Below, piece by piece: positions 1-6,713 of a stretch of 30,306 nucleotides of DNA. Under the pieces are notes generated by a model. The model had not been told where the DNA came from. It saw nothing but the letters and a program-made list of their open reading frames with translations, and did no database searches. The translations under genes were made by a program, and so were the position numbers. The stretch comes from an uncultured Burkholderiales bacterium (GTDB taxonomy: Bacteria > Pseudomonadota > Gammaproteobacteria > Burkholderiales > Burkholderiaceae_D): positions 372-30,677 of the forward strand of contig CALMOR010000167.1 of assembly GCA_937872165.1 (NCBI GenBank), given 5' to 3'. The number at the start of each line of letters is the position of its first letter. Positions within the stretch are counted from its first letter, which is position 1.

Positions 1-298
1 TCGTCATGCTCAGGCCCTCGAGCCAGCCGGTCTGCGCGAGCCGCATCCATTCGGTCCACGCGGCGAGCGAGCCTTCGAGCATCGCCGAGTGCTTCTCCTC
101 GACCATCCGCCGCATCTCCCGTTGCTCGCTCGCGTCGGGTGTCATGCCGTGGGCAGCCATCCGCGTCGTGCGACGGCCGATCACCTCGCCGGCACCCCAC
201 AGCATCCGCGCGTTGTCGAGCGCCAGACGGTTCCAGAGTTGGCAGGAATTGAAGAGTGAAGCGCGACGCGAGGCCGGGGCACGAAGGGAAGAGGTCAT
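1..298 (-). CDS. Phasin-like polyhydroxyalkanoate granule-associated protein (partial, N-terminal part)
   Basis: An open frame of about 99 codons starts at the ATG on the minus strand (base 298) and runs off the left edge without a stop. The translation is helical and amphipathic, with LWNRLALDNARMLWGAGEV, then IGRRTTRMAAHG and a charged MRRMVEEKHSAMLEG segment. This pattern (a helix, then a GxRTxRMA motif, then an E/K-rich helix) resembles the short granule-associated phasins of betaproteobacteria, which coat polyhydroxyalkanoate granules. The family assignment is by remembered pattern only. The C-terminus is missing, so length and completeness cannot be judged. It is divergent from yaeQ, with about 157 bp between the two start codons. 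Phasin is the most likely call; an unrelated helical protein is possible. Confidence 0.6.
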   Translation of the reverse strand, partial: MTSSLRAPASRRASLFNSCQLWNRLALDNARMLWGAGEVIGRRTTRMAAHGMTPDASEQREMRRMVEEKHSAMLEGSLAAWTEWMRLAQTGWLEGLSMT

Positions 299-455
299 GG
301 GCATCCGTAGGAAGTTCGTTGGAGGAGGAGGACCCGCGCGGCACGCTCTCCGGCAGCGCTCGCGTCGGCGTCGTTCCGCAGCGTGCACGAAACGCGCGGC
401 ACGGCGCATCGGACCGTCCCGTATTCTTCGCCTCCTTCCAACGACCGAGCCCCGC

Positions 456-1001
456 ATGGCGCTTCGCGCAACCGTCTTCAAGGCACAGCTGGCGGTCGCC
501 GACATGGATCGCGATCGCCATGCGATCCATCCGCTGACGATCGCGCGCCATCCGTCGGAGACCGACGAGCGGATGATGATCCGCGTGCTGATGTTCGCGC
601 TCTGCTCGAGCGAGCGACTCGCGTTCGGTCGCGGGCTGTCCGACGTCGACGAGCCCGACCTGATCGATCGCGATCTCACCGGCTCGATCGACCTGTGGAT
701 CGAGGTGGGTCTGCCGGACGAGAGGTCCATCCTCAAGGCCTGTGGCCGTGCGCGACGCGTCGTGGTGACGGCCTACGGTCACGGCGTCGACCTCTGGTGG
801 AAAGGGATCGAGGCGGGACTCGCCCGTGCCCGCAACCTCGACGTGCTGCGCATCGACGGTGCCGAATCGAAGGCCCTCGCCGCGTTCGCCGAGCGGTCGA
901 TGGACCTGCAGGTCACGATCCAGGACGGGTTGGTGTGGTTCAGCAGTCCGGCGAACACCATCGAGGTCCACCCGCGACGGTTGATGGGGACGAAGACGTG
1001 A
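456..1001 (+). CDS. yaeQ: YaeQ family protein
   Basis: A 181-residue protein beginning MALRATVFKAQLAVADMDR, the usual YaeQ opening, followed by the family's ARHPSETDERMMIRVLMFAL block at about residues 28-47. The length matches the family (about 180 residues). YaeQ proteins have a PD-(D/E)xK nuclease-like fold. The E. coli protein was linked genetically to transcription elongation, but its biochemical role is not settled, so no reaction is assigned. The frame stays open far upstream, but the start at 456 is chosen because it coincides with the conserved N-terminus. The upstream residues are low-complexity and antisense to the phasin-like gene. The stop codon TGA runs straight into a heptanucleotide repeat array. 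Confidence 0.9.
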   Translation: MALRATVFKAQLAVADMDRDRHAIHPLTIARHPSETDERMMIRVLMFALCSSERLAFGRGLSDVDEPDLIDRDLTGSIDLWIEVGLPDERSILKACGRARRVVVTAYGHGVDLWWKGIEAGLARARNLDVLRIDGAESKALAAFAERSMDLQVTIQDGLVWFSSPANTIEVHPRRLMGTKT

Positions 1002-1085
1002 GTCTGGACGCGTGAGGTAGGACGCGTGAGGTGGGACACGTGAGGTGGGACGCGTGAATCGGGACGCGCGAGCGGAGACGGCGAG
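1002..1085. repeat. Heptanucleotide tandem repeat array 1 (12 units, also 14-bp superunits)
   Basis: Immediately after the yaeQ stop the sequence can be cut into 7-mers without a slip. Units alternate between CGCGTGA-like (1009, 1023, 1037 as CACGTGA, 1051, 1065 as CGCGCGA) and GGTGGGA-like (1016, 1030, 1044, 1058 as ATCGGGA). This gives a 14-bp superunit close to GGACGCGTGAGGTG, present five times from 1006 to 1075. The cores ACGCGT and CACGTG are palindromic. No gene can be supported here. The rest of the interval up to 1320 holds the rpsP promoter and leader. Confidence 0.85.
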
Positions 1086-1103
1086 TCGATGCAGCGATCG
1101 GGA

Positions 1104-1132
1104 TTGCCGAGCTCGGGTCCGCCGGCTATAAT
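1104..1132 (+). promoter_or_regulatory. Near-consensus sigma-70 promoter of the rpsP-rimM-trmD-rplS operon
   Basis: A -35 element TTGCCG (1104-1109) and a perfect -10 TATAAT (1127-1132) are separated by exactly 17 bp. The -10 is followed directly by CGCG, a GC-rich discriminator of the kind associated with stringent control. The predicted transcript has a leader of roughly 180 nt before rpsP. It contains a possible stem GGCGGG (1258-1263) with CCCGCC (1276-1281), but I recognise no known leader element. Confidence 0.8.
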
Positions 1133-1320
1133 CGCGAGCTTTTGGTCTGGCGCCGCCCGACGATGCCGATGGCGACATCCAATGCCCGAAGCGCGACGTC
1201 GACCTCCGGTCCACGCGGCCTCGTCGTTGCCTCGGTCGCTCCGGTCGCCTGCCACTCGGCGGGGAAGCTGTCGCTCCCGCCCCGATTTCATAACGAAGCA
1301 CATCAGGAAAGTATTCGGTC

Positions 1321-1611
1321 ATGGTCATCCTCCGACTCACCCGCGGCGGCGCGAACAAGCGTCCCTTCTATCACGTGGTCGCCACCGACTCGCGCAACCG
1401 TCGTGACGGCCGCTTCATCGAGCGCGTCGGCTTCTACAACCCGGTCGCGGCCGGTGCGGAAGAAGGCTTGCGCATCGCGCTGGATCGCGTCAGCTACTGG
1501 CAGGGCGTCGGTGCCCAGATGTCGCCGGCCGTCGCCCGCCTGGTGAAGGACTTCGCGAAGAAGAACGGCCAGGTCCAGGCTCCCGCCGTCGCGGCGGCGC
1601 CCGGCGCCTAG
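1321..1611 (+). CDS. rpsP: 30S ribosomal protein bS16
   Basis: A 96-residue protein beginning MVILRLTRGGANKRPFYHVV, the classic bS16 N-terminus, with DSRNRRDGRFIERVGFYNP at about residues 23-41. bS16 binds 16S rRNA and is needed for 30S assembly. The C-terminus is an Ala/Pro-rich tail (about residues 84-96) beyond the conserved core, a common variable extension. An AGGAAAG element lies about 8 nt before the ATG. It is the first gene of a four-gene operon with rimM 23 nt downstream, the standard arrangement coupling a ribosomal protein to 16S processing and tRNA methylation. It is transcribed from the strong promoter at 1104-1132. Confidence 0.98.
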   Translation: MVILRLTRGGANKRPFYHVVATDSRNRRDGRFIERVGFYNPVAAGAEEGLRIALDRVSYWQGVGAQMSPAVARLVKDFAKKNGQVQAPAVAAAPGA

Positions 1612-1634
1612 GCGGCGTCGCGATACGGGTCGGC

Positions 1635-2159
1635 ATGGAAGTCCCGGCCGACCTGGTGCTGGTCGGACACGTGCTCGACGCGTGGCGACTGGACGGCAGC
1701 GTGAAGGTCGCGCCTTATTCGAGCGATGCGTCGGCCCTGCTCGGTGCGCGCGAATGGTGGTTCGACGTGAAGGGCGCGGTCCGCTCGTTCGACGTGATGA
1801 CCGCGAAGGTCCACGGCAGCACGGTCACCGCGAAGCTGGTCGGCATCGTCGACCGCGATGCGGCCGAAGCCCTCAAGGGCGCGCGCATCTCGGTGTCGCG
1901 ACGCTACTTCCCGGTCACCGACGACGACGAGTACTACTGGGTCGACCTGATCGGTCTCGAGGTCGTCAACCAGTCGGGCGAGTCCTTCGGGGCCGTGGCC
2001 GACCTGACCGAGAACGGCGCGCACCAGAATCTGGTGGTGCGCACGCAGGCCGAAGGAAGCGACAAGGTCGAGCGGCTGATCCCGTTCGTCGACGCGTACG
2101 TCCGGACGGTCGACCTGCCGGGTCGTCGCATCGTGGTGGACTGGCAGGCGGACTATTGA
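1635..2159 (+). CDS. rimM: Ribosome maturation factor RimM
   Basis: A 174-residue protein. The N-terminal RimM beta-barrel opens with LVLVGHVLDAWRLDGSVKV (about residues 8-26), and a PRC-barrel-like domain carries YYWVDLIGLEVVNQSGESFG (about residues 98-117) and a C-terminal LIPFVDAYVRTVDLPGRRIV segment. RimM assists maturation of the 30S head domain and binds uS19. Its position between rpsP and trmD is canonical. One detail differs from the commonest form: the glycine-rich start is GHVLDAWRLDG where many homologues have GRIxGAxGxxG, but length and domain order are normal. The stop codon is followed at once by a short degenerate heptad array. Confidence 0.95.
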   Translation: MEVPADLVLVGHVLDAWRLDGSVKVAPYSSDASALLGAREWWFDVKGAVRSFDVMTAKVHGSTVTAKLVGIVDRDAAEALKGARISVSRRYFPVTDDDEYYWVDLIGLEVVNQSGESFGAVADLTENGAHQNLVVRTQAEGSDKVERLIPFVDAYVRTVDLPGRRIVVDWQADY

Positions 2160-2207
2160 GCCGGAGGGTCGGGTCCGGAAGTCGAAGGATCGGATTGGGA
2201 CATCGGA
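2159..2207. repeat. Degenerate heptanucleotide array 2 in the rimM-trmD gap
   Basis: Cutting the gap from 2159 into 7-mers gives AGCCGGA, GGGTCGG, GTCCGGA, AGTCGAA, GGATCGG, ATTGGGA, CATCGGA. Columns 4-7 keep a C/T-G/C-G-A/G pattern with constant period 7. The array starts at the last base of the rimM TGA and ends just before trmD, covering the trmD ribosome-binding region (GGAGAG). It is more decayed than arrays 1 and 3, so chance cannot be excluded for this one taken alone. Confidence 0.5.
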
Positions 2208-2215
2208 GAGCGATG

Positions 2216-3004
2216 ATGCGGTTCGATGTCGTGACCTTGTTTCCCGAGATGTTCGCCGCGGTGACCGCGTCGGGCATCACGCGTCGGGCGCTCGAAGAGG
2301 GCCGGTGGACGTTGCGGACCTGGAATCCTCGCGATTTCACGAGCGACAACTATCGGACGGTCGACGATCGGCCCTACGGTGGCGGCCCCGGCATGGTGAT
2401 GCTGGCCGAGCCTCTCGAGGCCGCGATCGAGGCAGCGCTGGACGGCCATGCGAAGGAGGGTCTGCCGAGGCCGAAGGTGATGCTGATGTCGCCGCAGGGC
2501 AGGCCGCTGACGCACGGCCGGGTGATGGAACTGAAGGACGCGGAGGGTGCGGTCGTCCTCTGCGGGCGCTACGAGGCGATCGACGAGCGACTGATCGAGC
2601 GCGTCGTCGACGAGGAGGTCAGTCTCGGCGACTTCGTGCTGTCGGGCGGCGAGATCGCCGCGATGGCGCTGATCGACGCGGTGGTGCGGCAGCTGCCGGG
2701 CGTGCTCGGCGGAGCCGACTCGGCGGCGCAGGACTCGTTCGCGGACGGCGACGCGGGTGGACTGCTGGACTGCCCGCACTACACGCGGCCGGAGGTGTGG
2801 CGCGAGGTCGCGGTGCCCGCGGTGCTGATGTCCGGTCATCACGCCCGCATCGTGCAGTGGCGGCGCGAGCGGGCGGTCGAGGCGACATGGAACAAGCGGC
2901 CCGATCTGATCGAGAGGGCACGCGCCGAGGGGCGCCTCTCGAAGCACGACGAGGAAGTGCTCGGCCGGTTGCGGCAGGAGGGCGGCGGTTGCGGTAGACA
3001 GTGA
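2216..3004 (+). CDS. trmD: tRNA (guanine-N1-)-methyltransferase TrmD
   Basis: A 262-residue protein opening MRFDVVTLFPEMFAAVTASG, diagnostic for TrmD, the SPOUT-fold enzyme that methylates G37 of tRNAs using S-adenosylmethionine. The trefoil-knot region is visible: VVLCGRYEAIDERLIE (about residues 111-126) and the SLGDFVLSGGEIAAMALIDA segment (about residues 136-155). DSF and the C-terminal LLDCPHYTRPEVW block are also present. Two ATGs are adjacent (2213 and 2216). The second is chosen because it gives the standard first residues and better spacing to GGAGAG at 2205-2210. It lies between rimM and rplS in the operon, and the length is normal for the family. Confidence 0.97.
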   Translation: MRFDVVTLFPEMFAAVTASGITRRALEEGRWTLRTWNPRDFTSDNYRTVDDRPYGGGPGMVMLAEPLEAAIEAALDGHAKEGLPRPKVMLMSPQGRPLTHGRVMELKDAEGAVVLCGRYEAIDERLIERVVDEEVSLGDFVLSGGEIAAMALIDAVVRQLPGVLGGADSAAQDSFADGDAGGLLDCPHYTRPEVWREVAVPAVLMSGHHARIVQWRRERAVEATWNKRPDLIERARAEGRLSKHDEEVLGRLRQEGGGCGRQ

Positions 3005-3122
3005 TTGCAGTTGCAGGAAGGAGCGGCGCGAGTGCAGTCGACGCGCGCCGCATCATCAACCCCATCCTCTACGCGGCCATAACGATCGATCAGGCCCGCG
3101 CACGATGGTTAAGGAGTCTCCG

Positions 3123-3548
3123 ATGAACCTCATCGAAACGCTGGAAAAAGAAGAGATCGCCCGTCTGGGCAAGACCATCCCCGACTTCGCGCCCGGCGAT
3201 ACCGTGATCGTCAACGTCAACGTCGTCGAAGGCACGCGCAAGCGCGTCCAGGCTTACGAAGGCGTCGTCATCGCGAAGCGCAACCGCGGCATCAACTCGA
3301 ACTTCATCGTCCGCAAGATCTCGAGCGGCGAAGGCGTCGAGCGCACCTTCCAGACGCATTCGCCGTCGATCGCGTCGATCGAGGTCAAGCGCCGCGGCGA
3401 CGTGCGCCGGGCCAAGCTCTACTACCTGCGCGAACGCTCGGGGAAGTCGGCGCGCATCAAGGAGAAGCTCACCACGCGCACGCGCGGCGCAGCCGCCAAG
3501 AGCCAGCCGGTCGTGCCCGAGACGGGCAGCGACACGCCGTCGGCCTGA
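3123..3548 (+). CDS. rplS: 50S ribosomal protein bL19
   Basis: A 141-residue protein. MNLIETLEKEEIARL is the usual bL19 start, followed by IPDFAPGDTVIVNVNVVEG and the strongly conserved VQAYEGVVIAKRNRGINS block and SIEVKRRGDVRRAKLYYLR. bL19 lies at the 30S-50S interface. The start at 3123 is preferred over an upstream in-frame ATG at 3105 because AAGGAG (3111-3116) sits 6 nt before it and the conserved N-terminus begins there. The tail after about residue 115 (TTRTRGAAAKSQPVVPETG) is a low-complexity extension. It is the last gene of the operon, with 118 nt after trmD, and is followed by a strong hairpin. Confidence 0.97.
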   Translation: MNLIETLEKEEIARLGKTIPDFAPGDTVIVNVNVVEGTRKRVQAYEGVVIAKRNRGINSNFIVRKISSGEGVERTFQTHSPSIASIEVKRRGDVRRAKLYYLRERSGKSARIKEKLTTRTRGAAAKSQPVVPETGSDTPSA

Positions 3549-3601
3549 TCGCCGCGCGACGTCCCCGATCGACCGGAGAGCCGACCTCGACCGATGATCC
3601 T

Positions 3602-3628
3602 CGAAGGCGCGCCGATGGCGCGCCTTCG
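3602..3628 (+). terminator. Hairpin, probable terminator of the rpsP operon
   Basis: A perfect 12-bp stem, CGAAGGCGCGCC (3602-3613) with GGCGCGCCTTCG (3617-3628) and a 3-nt loop GAT, lies 54 nt after the rplS stop. The stem is very stable, but the following TCCTCAT is not a true U-tract. The hairpin could be an intrinsic terminator of weak type or a 3'-end stabiliser. It ends only a few bases before the start chosen for the next gene. Confidence 0.6.
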
Positions 3629-3633
3629 TCCTC

Positions 3634-4362
3634 ATGACCGGCATCCACGACGGCGCCGCGCCGATCCCCGAACCGACCCTGCGTCCGCCCTTCGATCCCG
3701 AGGCGGCGCCCGTCGTCGGAACGTCGACCGGTCGCGCGATCGCCGCCGAAGAGCTGACGGTCGAGCGGCTGCGGGCCGCGTTCGCGCGGCCGCGCGCGTG
3801 GCAGCCCGAACCCGCCGACGAGTCGCGGAAGCCCCGGCTGCGCAGCGGAGCCACCGGTCTCGTGGCGGCTTCGGTGCTGGTACCGATGGTGGTCCGTGAA
3901 GGCGGCATGACCATGCTGTTGACGGAGCGGACCGCGCACCTCAACGACCACGCGGGACAGGTCAGCTTCCCGGGCGGCAGCGCGGAGCCGTACGACGTCG
4001 ATCCGGTCGACACCGCGTTGCGCGAGACCGAGGAGGAGATCGGGCTCGCGCGCGCGCACGTCGAGGTCATCGGCCGCCTGCCCGACTACCCGACCGTCAC
4101 CGGCTTCAACGTCGCTCCGATCGTCGCGCTGGTCCGGCCGCCGTTCGCGCTGAAGCTCGACGCGTTCGAGGTCGCGGCCGCGTTCGAGGTGCCGCTGACC
4201 TTCCTCTTCGATCCGGCGAACCAGCAACGGCGCGAGATCGTCATGGACGGTTTCGTGCGTCACTTCATCGCGATGCCGCACGGGCCCCGCTTCATCTGGG
4301 GCGCGACCGCGGCGATGCTGCGCAATCTCTACCTCTGCCTCGCGGTGCAACTCGCGCGGTGA
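3634..4362 (+). CDS. CoA pyrophosphatase (NUDIX hydrolase, NudL-like)
   Basis: A 242-residue protein with a NUDIX domain from about residue 75. It carries the CoA-diphosphatase type signature LLTERTAHLNDHAGQVSFPGG (about residues 95-115, with H106 and the GG of the NUDIX loop at 114-115), followed by TALRETEEEIGL (127-138) with the metal-binding REXXEE glutamates. This family cleaves CoA and its derivatives to 3'-phosphoadenosine phosphate and 4'-phosphopantetheine. The start at 3634 lies right behind the terminator hairpin and no good ribosome-binding site is visible, so the exact start is uncertain. Homologues do have a proline-rich N-terminal arm of similar length. The gene overlaps the next by 4 nt. 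Its place just after rplS is common in Burkholderiales. Confidence 0.88.
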   Translation: MTGIHDGAAPIPEPTLRPPFDPEAAPVVGTSTGRAIAAEELTVERLRAAFARPRAWQPEPADESRKPRLRSGATGLVAASVLVPMVVREGGMTMLLTERTAHLNDHAGQVSFPGGSAEPYDVDPVDTALRETEEEIGLARAHVEVIGRLPDYPTVTGFNVAPIVALVRPPFALKLDAFEVAAAFEVPLTFLFDPANQQRREIVMDGFVRHFIAMPHGPRFIWGATAAMLRNLYLCLAVQLAR

Positions 4363-4889
4363 GCTCGCGCGAGCCGCCTTCGGAGCGAGTCTCGCTGCGT
4401 CCGCTGGAAGGCGAGACGGACGACATGCTCGCGCTGCAGCGCGTGCTCGACGACGCCCCCCGCCATGCGCACCTCGTCACGGGCCTGCCTCCCGGACCGG
4501 CCGACGCGCAGAGCGTCTACACGATCCTTCCCGAAGGCCGGAGCTACGACGACAAGTTCGTCTTCGGCATCTTCGAAGGCGCGACGATGGTCGGTTGCAT
4601 CGACTGCATCCGCGGTTATCCCGAGACCGGGACCGCCCACATCGGATTGCTGCTCGTCGCCGAATCGTTCGAGGGCAGGGGCATCGGGCGCGCCGCCTAT
4701 GCCGAACTCGAAGGGCTGATCGCGGGTTGGGGCTGCTCGCGCGTCCGCCTCGGCGTCGTGCGGACCGACGACCGCGTCTTCGCATTCTGGAAGCGTCTCG
4801 GCTTCGTGCCCACCGGCGAGATCAAGCCTCATCGTTACGCGGCCGTCGTCTCCGAACTCGTCGTCTTCCACAAGCGTCTCGGGGCTTAG
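4359..4889 (+). CDS. GNAT family N-acetyltransferase
   Basis: A 176-residue protein starting with GTG inside the stop of the preceding NUDIX gene (GTGA overlap), so the two are probably translationally coupled. The GNAT core is clear: VGCIDCIRGYPETGTAHIGLLLV (beta strands, about residues 78-100), then the acetyl-CoA pyrophosphate loop EGRGIGRAA (105-113) and VFAFWKRLGFVPTGEIK (140-156), the usual N-F/A-xxFY-like motif of the C-terminal half. GNAT enzymes transfer the acetyl group of acetyl-CoA to amines. The substrate (a small molecule or a protein N-terminus) cannot be read from sequence. The partner gene, acting on CoA, suggests at most a loose link to CoA metabolism. Confidence 0.88.
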   Translation: MSSREPPSERVSLRPLEGETDDMLALQRVLDDAPRHAHLVTGLPPGPADAQSVYTILPEGRSYDDKFVFGIFEGATMVGCIDCIRGYPETGTAHIGLLLVAESFEGRGIGRAAYAELEGLIAGWGCSRVRLGVVRTDDRVFAFWKRLGFVPTGEIKPHRYAAVVSELVVFHKRLGA

Positions 4890-4929
4890 GACCGTCGCTC
4901 CGCTCCGCTCGATCGCCGGAAGCGGGCGA

Positions 4930-4935
4930 TACAAT
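4930..4935 (+). promoter_or_regulatory. Possible -10 element of the CobD/CbiB-like gene
   Basis: TACAAT followed by CGCG, a close match to the -10 of the rpsP promoter. No convincing -35 is seen 16-18 bp upstream. A 7-bp hairpin (CGGACCG 4977-4983 with CGGTCCG 4989-4995) sits in the predicted leader. Confidence 0.4.
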
Positions 4936-5040
4936 CGCGGCCTTCGCATCGAGCGCCGGGCCGCTCGCGAACGGCGCGGACCGCTCCACGGTCCGAGCTC
5001 GCGCACGACGCTGCATTCCCGACTCGCCACCGCATCCCGC

Positions 5041-6030
5041 ATGGGCTTCCTCTCCCTGATCATCGCGCTGCTCCTCGAGCAGGTACGACCGCTGCATTCG
5101 GCCAACGTCGCGTACAACGCGGTGCGCGGGACCGCCGAGGTCCTCGAGCGCAACTTCAACGCCGGCGAGAAGCAGCAAGGCGTCCTCGCATGGTTCATCC
5201 TGGTGGCGCCGCTGACGCTCTTCGCGTGGCTGATCTTCTATCTGCTGCTGCGCGTCCATCCCTTCCTCGGCCTCGCATGGAACGCGCTGGTGCTGTACTT
5301 CACGCTCGGCTTCCGCCAGTTCAGCCACTACTACACCGACATCCAGATCGCGCTCGCGAACAACGATCTCGAACGGGCGCGCGCGTTGCTGACCGAATGG
5401 AAGCGCGCCGCGGACCCGTCGTTCTCGGCGGCCGACCTCGTGCTGTCCGACATCTGCCGCCTCGCGATCGACGAGGCGCTGGTCGCGTCGCATCGCCACG
5501 TCTTCGGCGTCTTCTTCTGGTTCGTGCTGATGCCGGGCCCGTCGGGAGCGGTGCTGTATCGCCTGGCCGACTATCTGGCGCGTCGCTGGAACATGCCGAT
5601 CAAGGGCGCGCCGCTCGAGCCCTTCGGCCTCTTCGCGCAACGTGCGTTCCAGTGGATCGACTGGTTGCCGGTGCGCTTCACCGCGATCGGCTTCGCGATC
5701 GTCGGCAACTTCGAGGACGCGGTGTTCTGCTGGCGCAATCACGTCCATCAATGGGACGACGCCTCGCGCGGCATCCTGCTGGCGGCGGGCACCGGAGCAC
5801 TCGGCGTCCGGCTCGGACCCGCGACGCGCGGCGTGATGGAGCCGCCGCCGTCGACGATCGACCCGACCGTGAGCCACGACGACCCGGGCGCCGACCCGGC
5901 GATCGACGCGATGCCGGGCGTCGATGCCAGCCCCGCGGCCTTGCGCAGCGCGGTGGGCCTCGTGTGGCGATCGATGCTGCTGTGGACGCTGTTGCTGTTG
6001 CTGCTGTCGGTCGCGGGGCTGTTCGGATGA
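5041..6030 (+). CDS. CobD/CbiB family inner-membrane protein (AmpE-like)
   Basis: A 329-residue membrane protein. The opening MGFLSLIIALLLEQVRPL, the LHSANVAYNAV segment and the HYYTDIQIALANNDLERARALL stretch (about residues 96-117) match the CobD/CbiB family proteins that follow rplS and the CoA pyrophosphatase in many betaproteobacteria. Hydrophobic segments lie at about residues 1-15, 48-90 (two helices), 155-180 and 305-329. Authentic CbiB makes adenosylcobinamide phosphate, but no other cobalamin genes occur in this window. A role in cobalamin synthesis is therefore not claimed; the related AmpE proteins are linked to beta-lactamase regulation. Residues about 270-305 are a poorly conserved polar linker. 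The ATG start has no strong ribosome-binding site. Confidence 0.85.
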   Translation: MGFLSLIIALLLEQVRPLHSANVAYNAVRGTAEVLERNFNAGEKQQGVLAWFILVAPLTLFAWLIFYLLLRVHPFLGLAWNALVLYFTLGFRQFSHYYTDIQIALANNDLERARALLTEWKRAADPSFSAADLVLSDICRLAIDEALVASHRHVFGVFFWFVLMPGPSGAVLYRLADYLARRWNMPIKGAPLEPFGLFAQRAFQWIDWLPVRFTAIGFAIVGNFEDAVFCWRNHVHQWDDASRGILLAAGTGALGVRLGPATRGVMEPPPSTIDPTVSHDDPGADPAIDAMPGVDASPAALRSAVGLVWRSMLLWTLLLLLLSVAGLFG

Positions 6031-6713
6031 GGGCTCTCGTTTCGTCGACCGTGCCGACGCGGACGATGCCGAGCGATGCTGTCCTGCTTCGACCGTTGGG
6101 CACTCGCCCTGGGCGTTTCACACCGGATGTCGAATACGCAAGAACGTGCGGGGAAGCGGGTCGAATTCCTCGCGGCTCGTCCCGAGATTCCCCGGGCCAG
6201 CCGGTCGCGGCAAGCCTTCGAGGCAGGCACACGGCTATGCGCTTGCGCTGCAACTCCTTCGACATCTCGGTCGCGACGGAGGAAGGGTCGGAGCCGCTGG
6301 TGGCGAAAGGAGCCCCTGGCTCGATCTTCGAGATCTCCTTCGAAGCTCGTGACGGAGGGCCGCCGGATCGGCAGGGATCGCTCGAGTTCATCTTTTTGCT
6401 CGTTCCAACGGATACCTGGCGGGGATCGAGATCGACTTCTGCGGCAACTCACATCCCGTTGCCGAGGTCATCGCCGTCGCCAGTGAGCCGATCACGTCGG
6501 CCCAAGGGCCGCAGGTGATACGTGACCAGCCGACGGGCTGACCGTTCGTTATATCCCGTCAACTGCCTCTCCTCTGGCATAAGCTTGTATGGCCAGCGTG
6601 GAAATGCCCGATCCACGAGGCGGCTCGCAGCACATGCATCGTCGCCCGACAACATTGGTGGCATCGAGATCGCCCCGAGCAACTCGCAGGCATCGCAGAA
6701 AATCCGCAAGCAA
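6031..6713. other. 683-bp interval without an intact gene; lower GC than its surroundings
   Basis: Between the CobD/CbiB-like gene and dusA there is no frame with convincing coding character across the interval. Composition is visibly less GC-rich than the flanking genes (for example TTCATCTTTTTGC near 6387-6399 and TTATATCCC near 6549-6557). The middle holds a probable frameshifted small ORF, described separately. The last 170 bp are open in the dusA frame but give non-conserved sequence, and probably hold the dusA promoter region. Confidence 0.6.
6237..6541 (+). pseudogene. Frameshifted small hypothetical ORF (about 101 residues if repaired)
   Basis: The frame from the ATG at 6237 reads plausibly (MRLRCNSFDISVATEEG, then IFEISFEARDGG and GSLEFIF) up to a T5 run at 6393-6397, then degenerates into Ser/Arg-rich sequence. 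The -1 neighbour frame takes over with SNGYLAGIEIDFCGNSHPVAE and continues to a TGA at 6539-6541. Inserting one T in the run would join both halves into a single coherent protein. I do not recognise the family. The two halves look protein-like (alternating hydrophobic and acidic residues), unlike typical shadow frames here. It may be a real 1-bp deletion, a sequencing error in the homopolymer, or chance. Confidence 0.4.

Noticed and set aside
6522..6713. N-terminal extension of dusA
   Set aside because: The frame is open, but the extra 64 residues are not conserved-looking and DusA proteins normally start close to the RICVAPMMDW segment.
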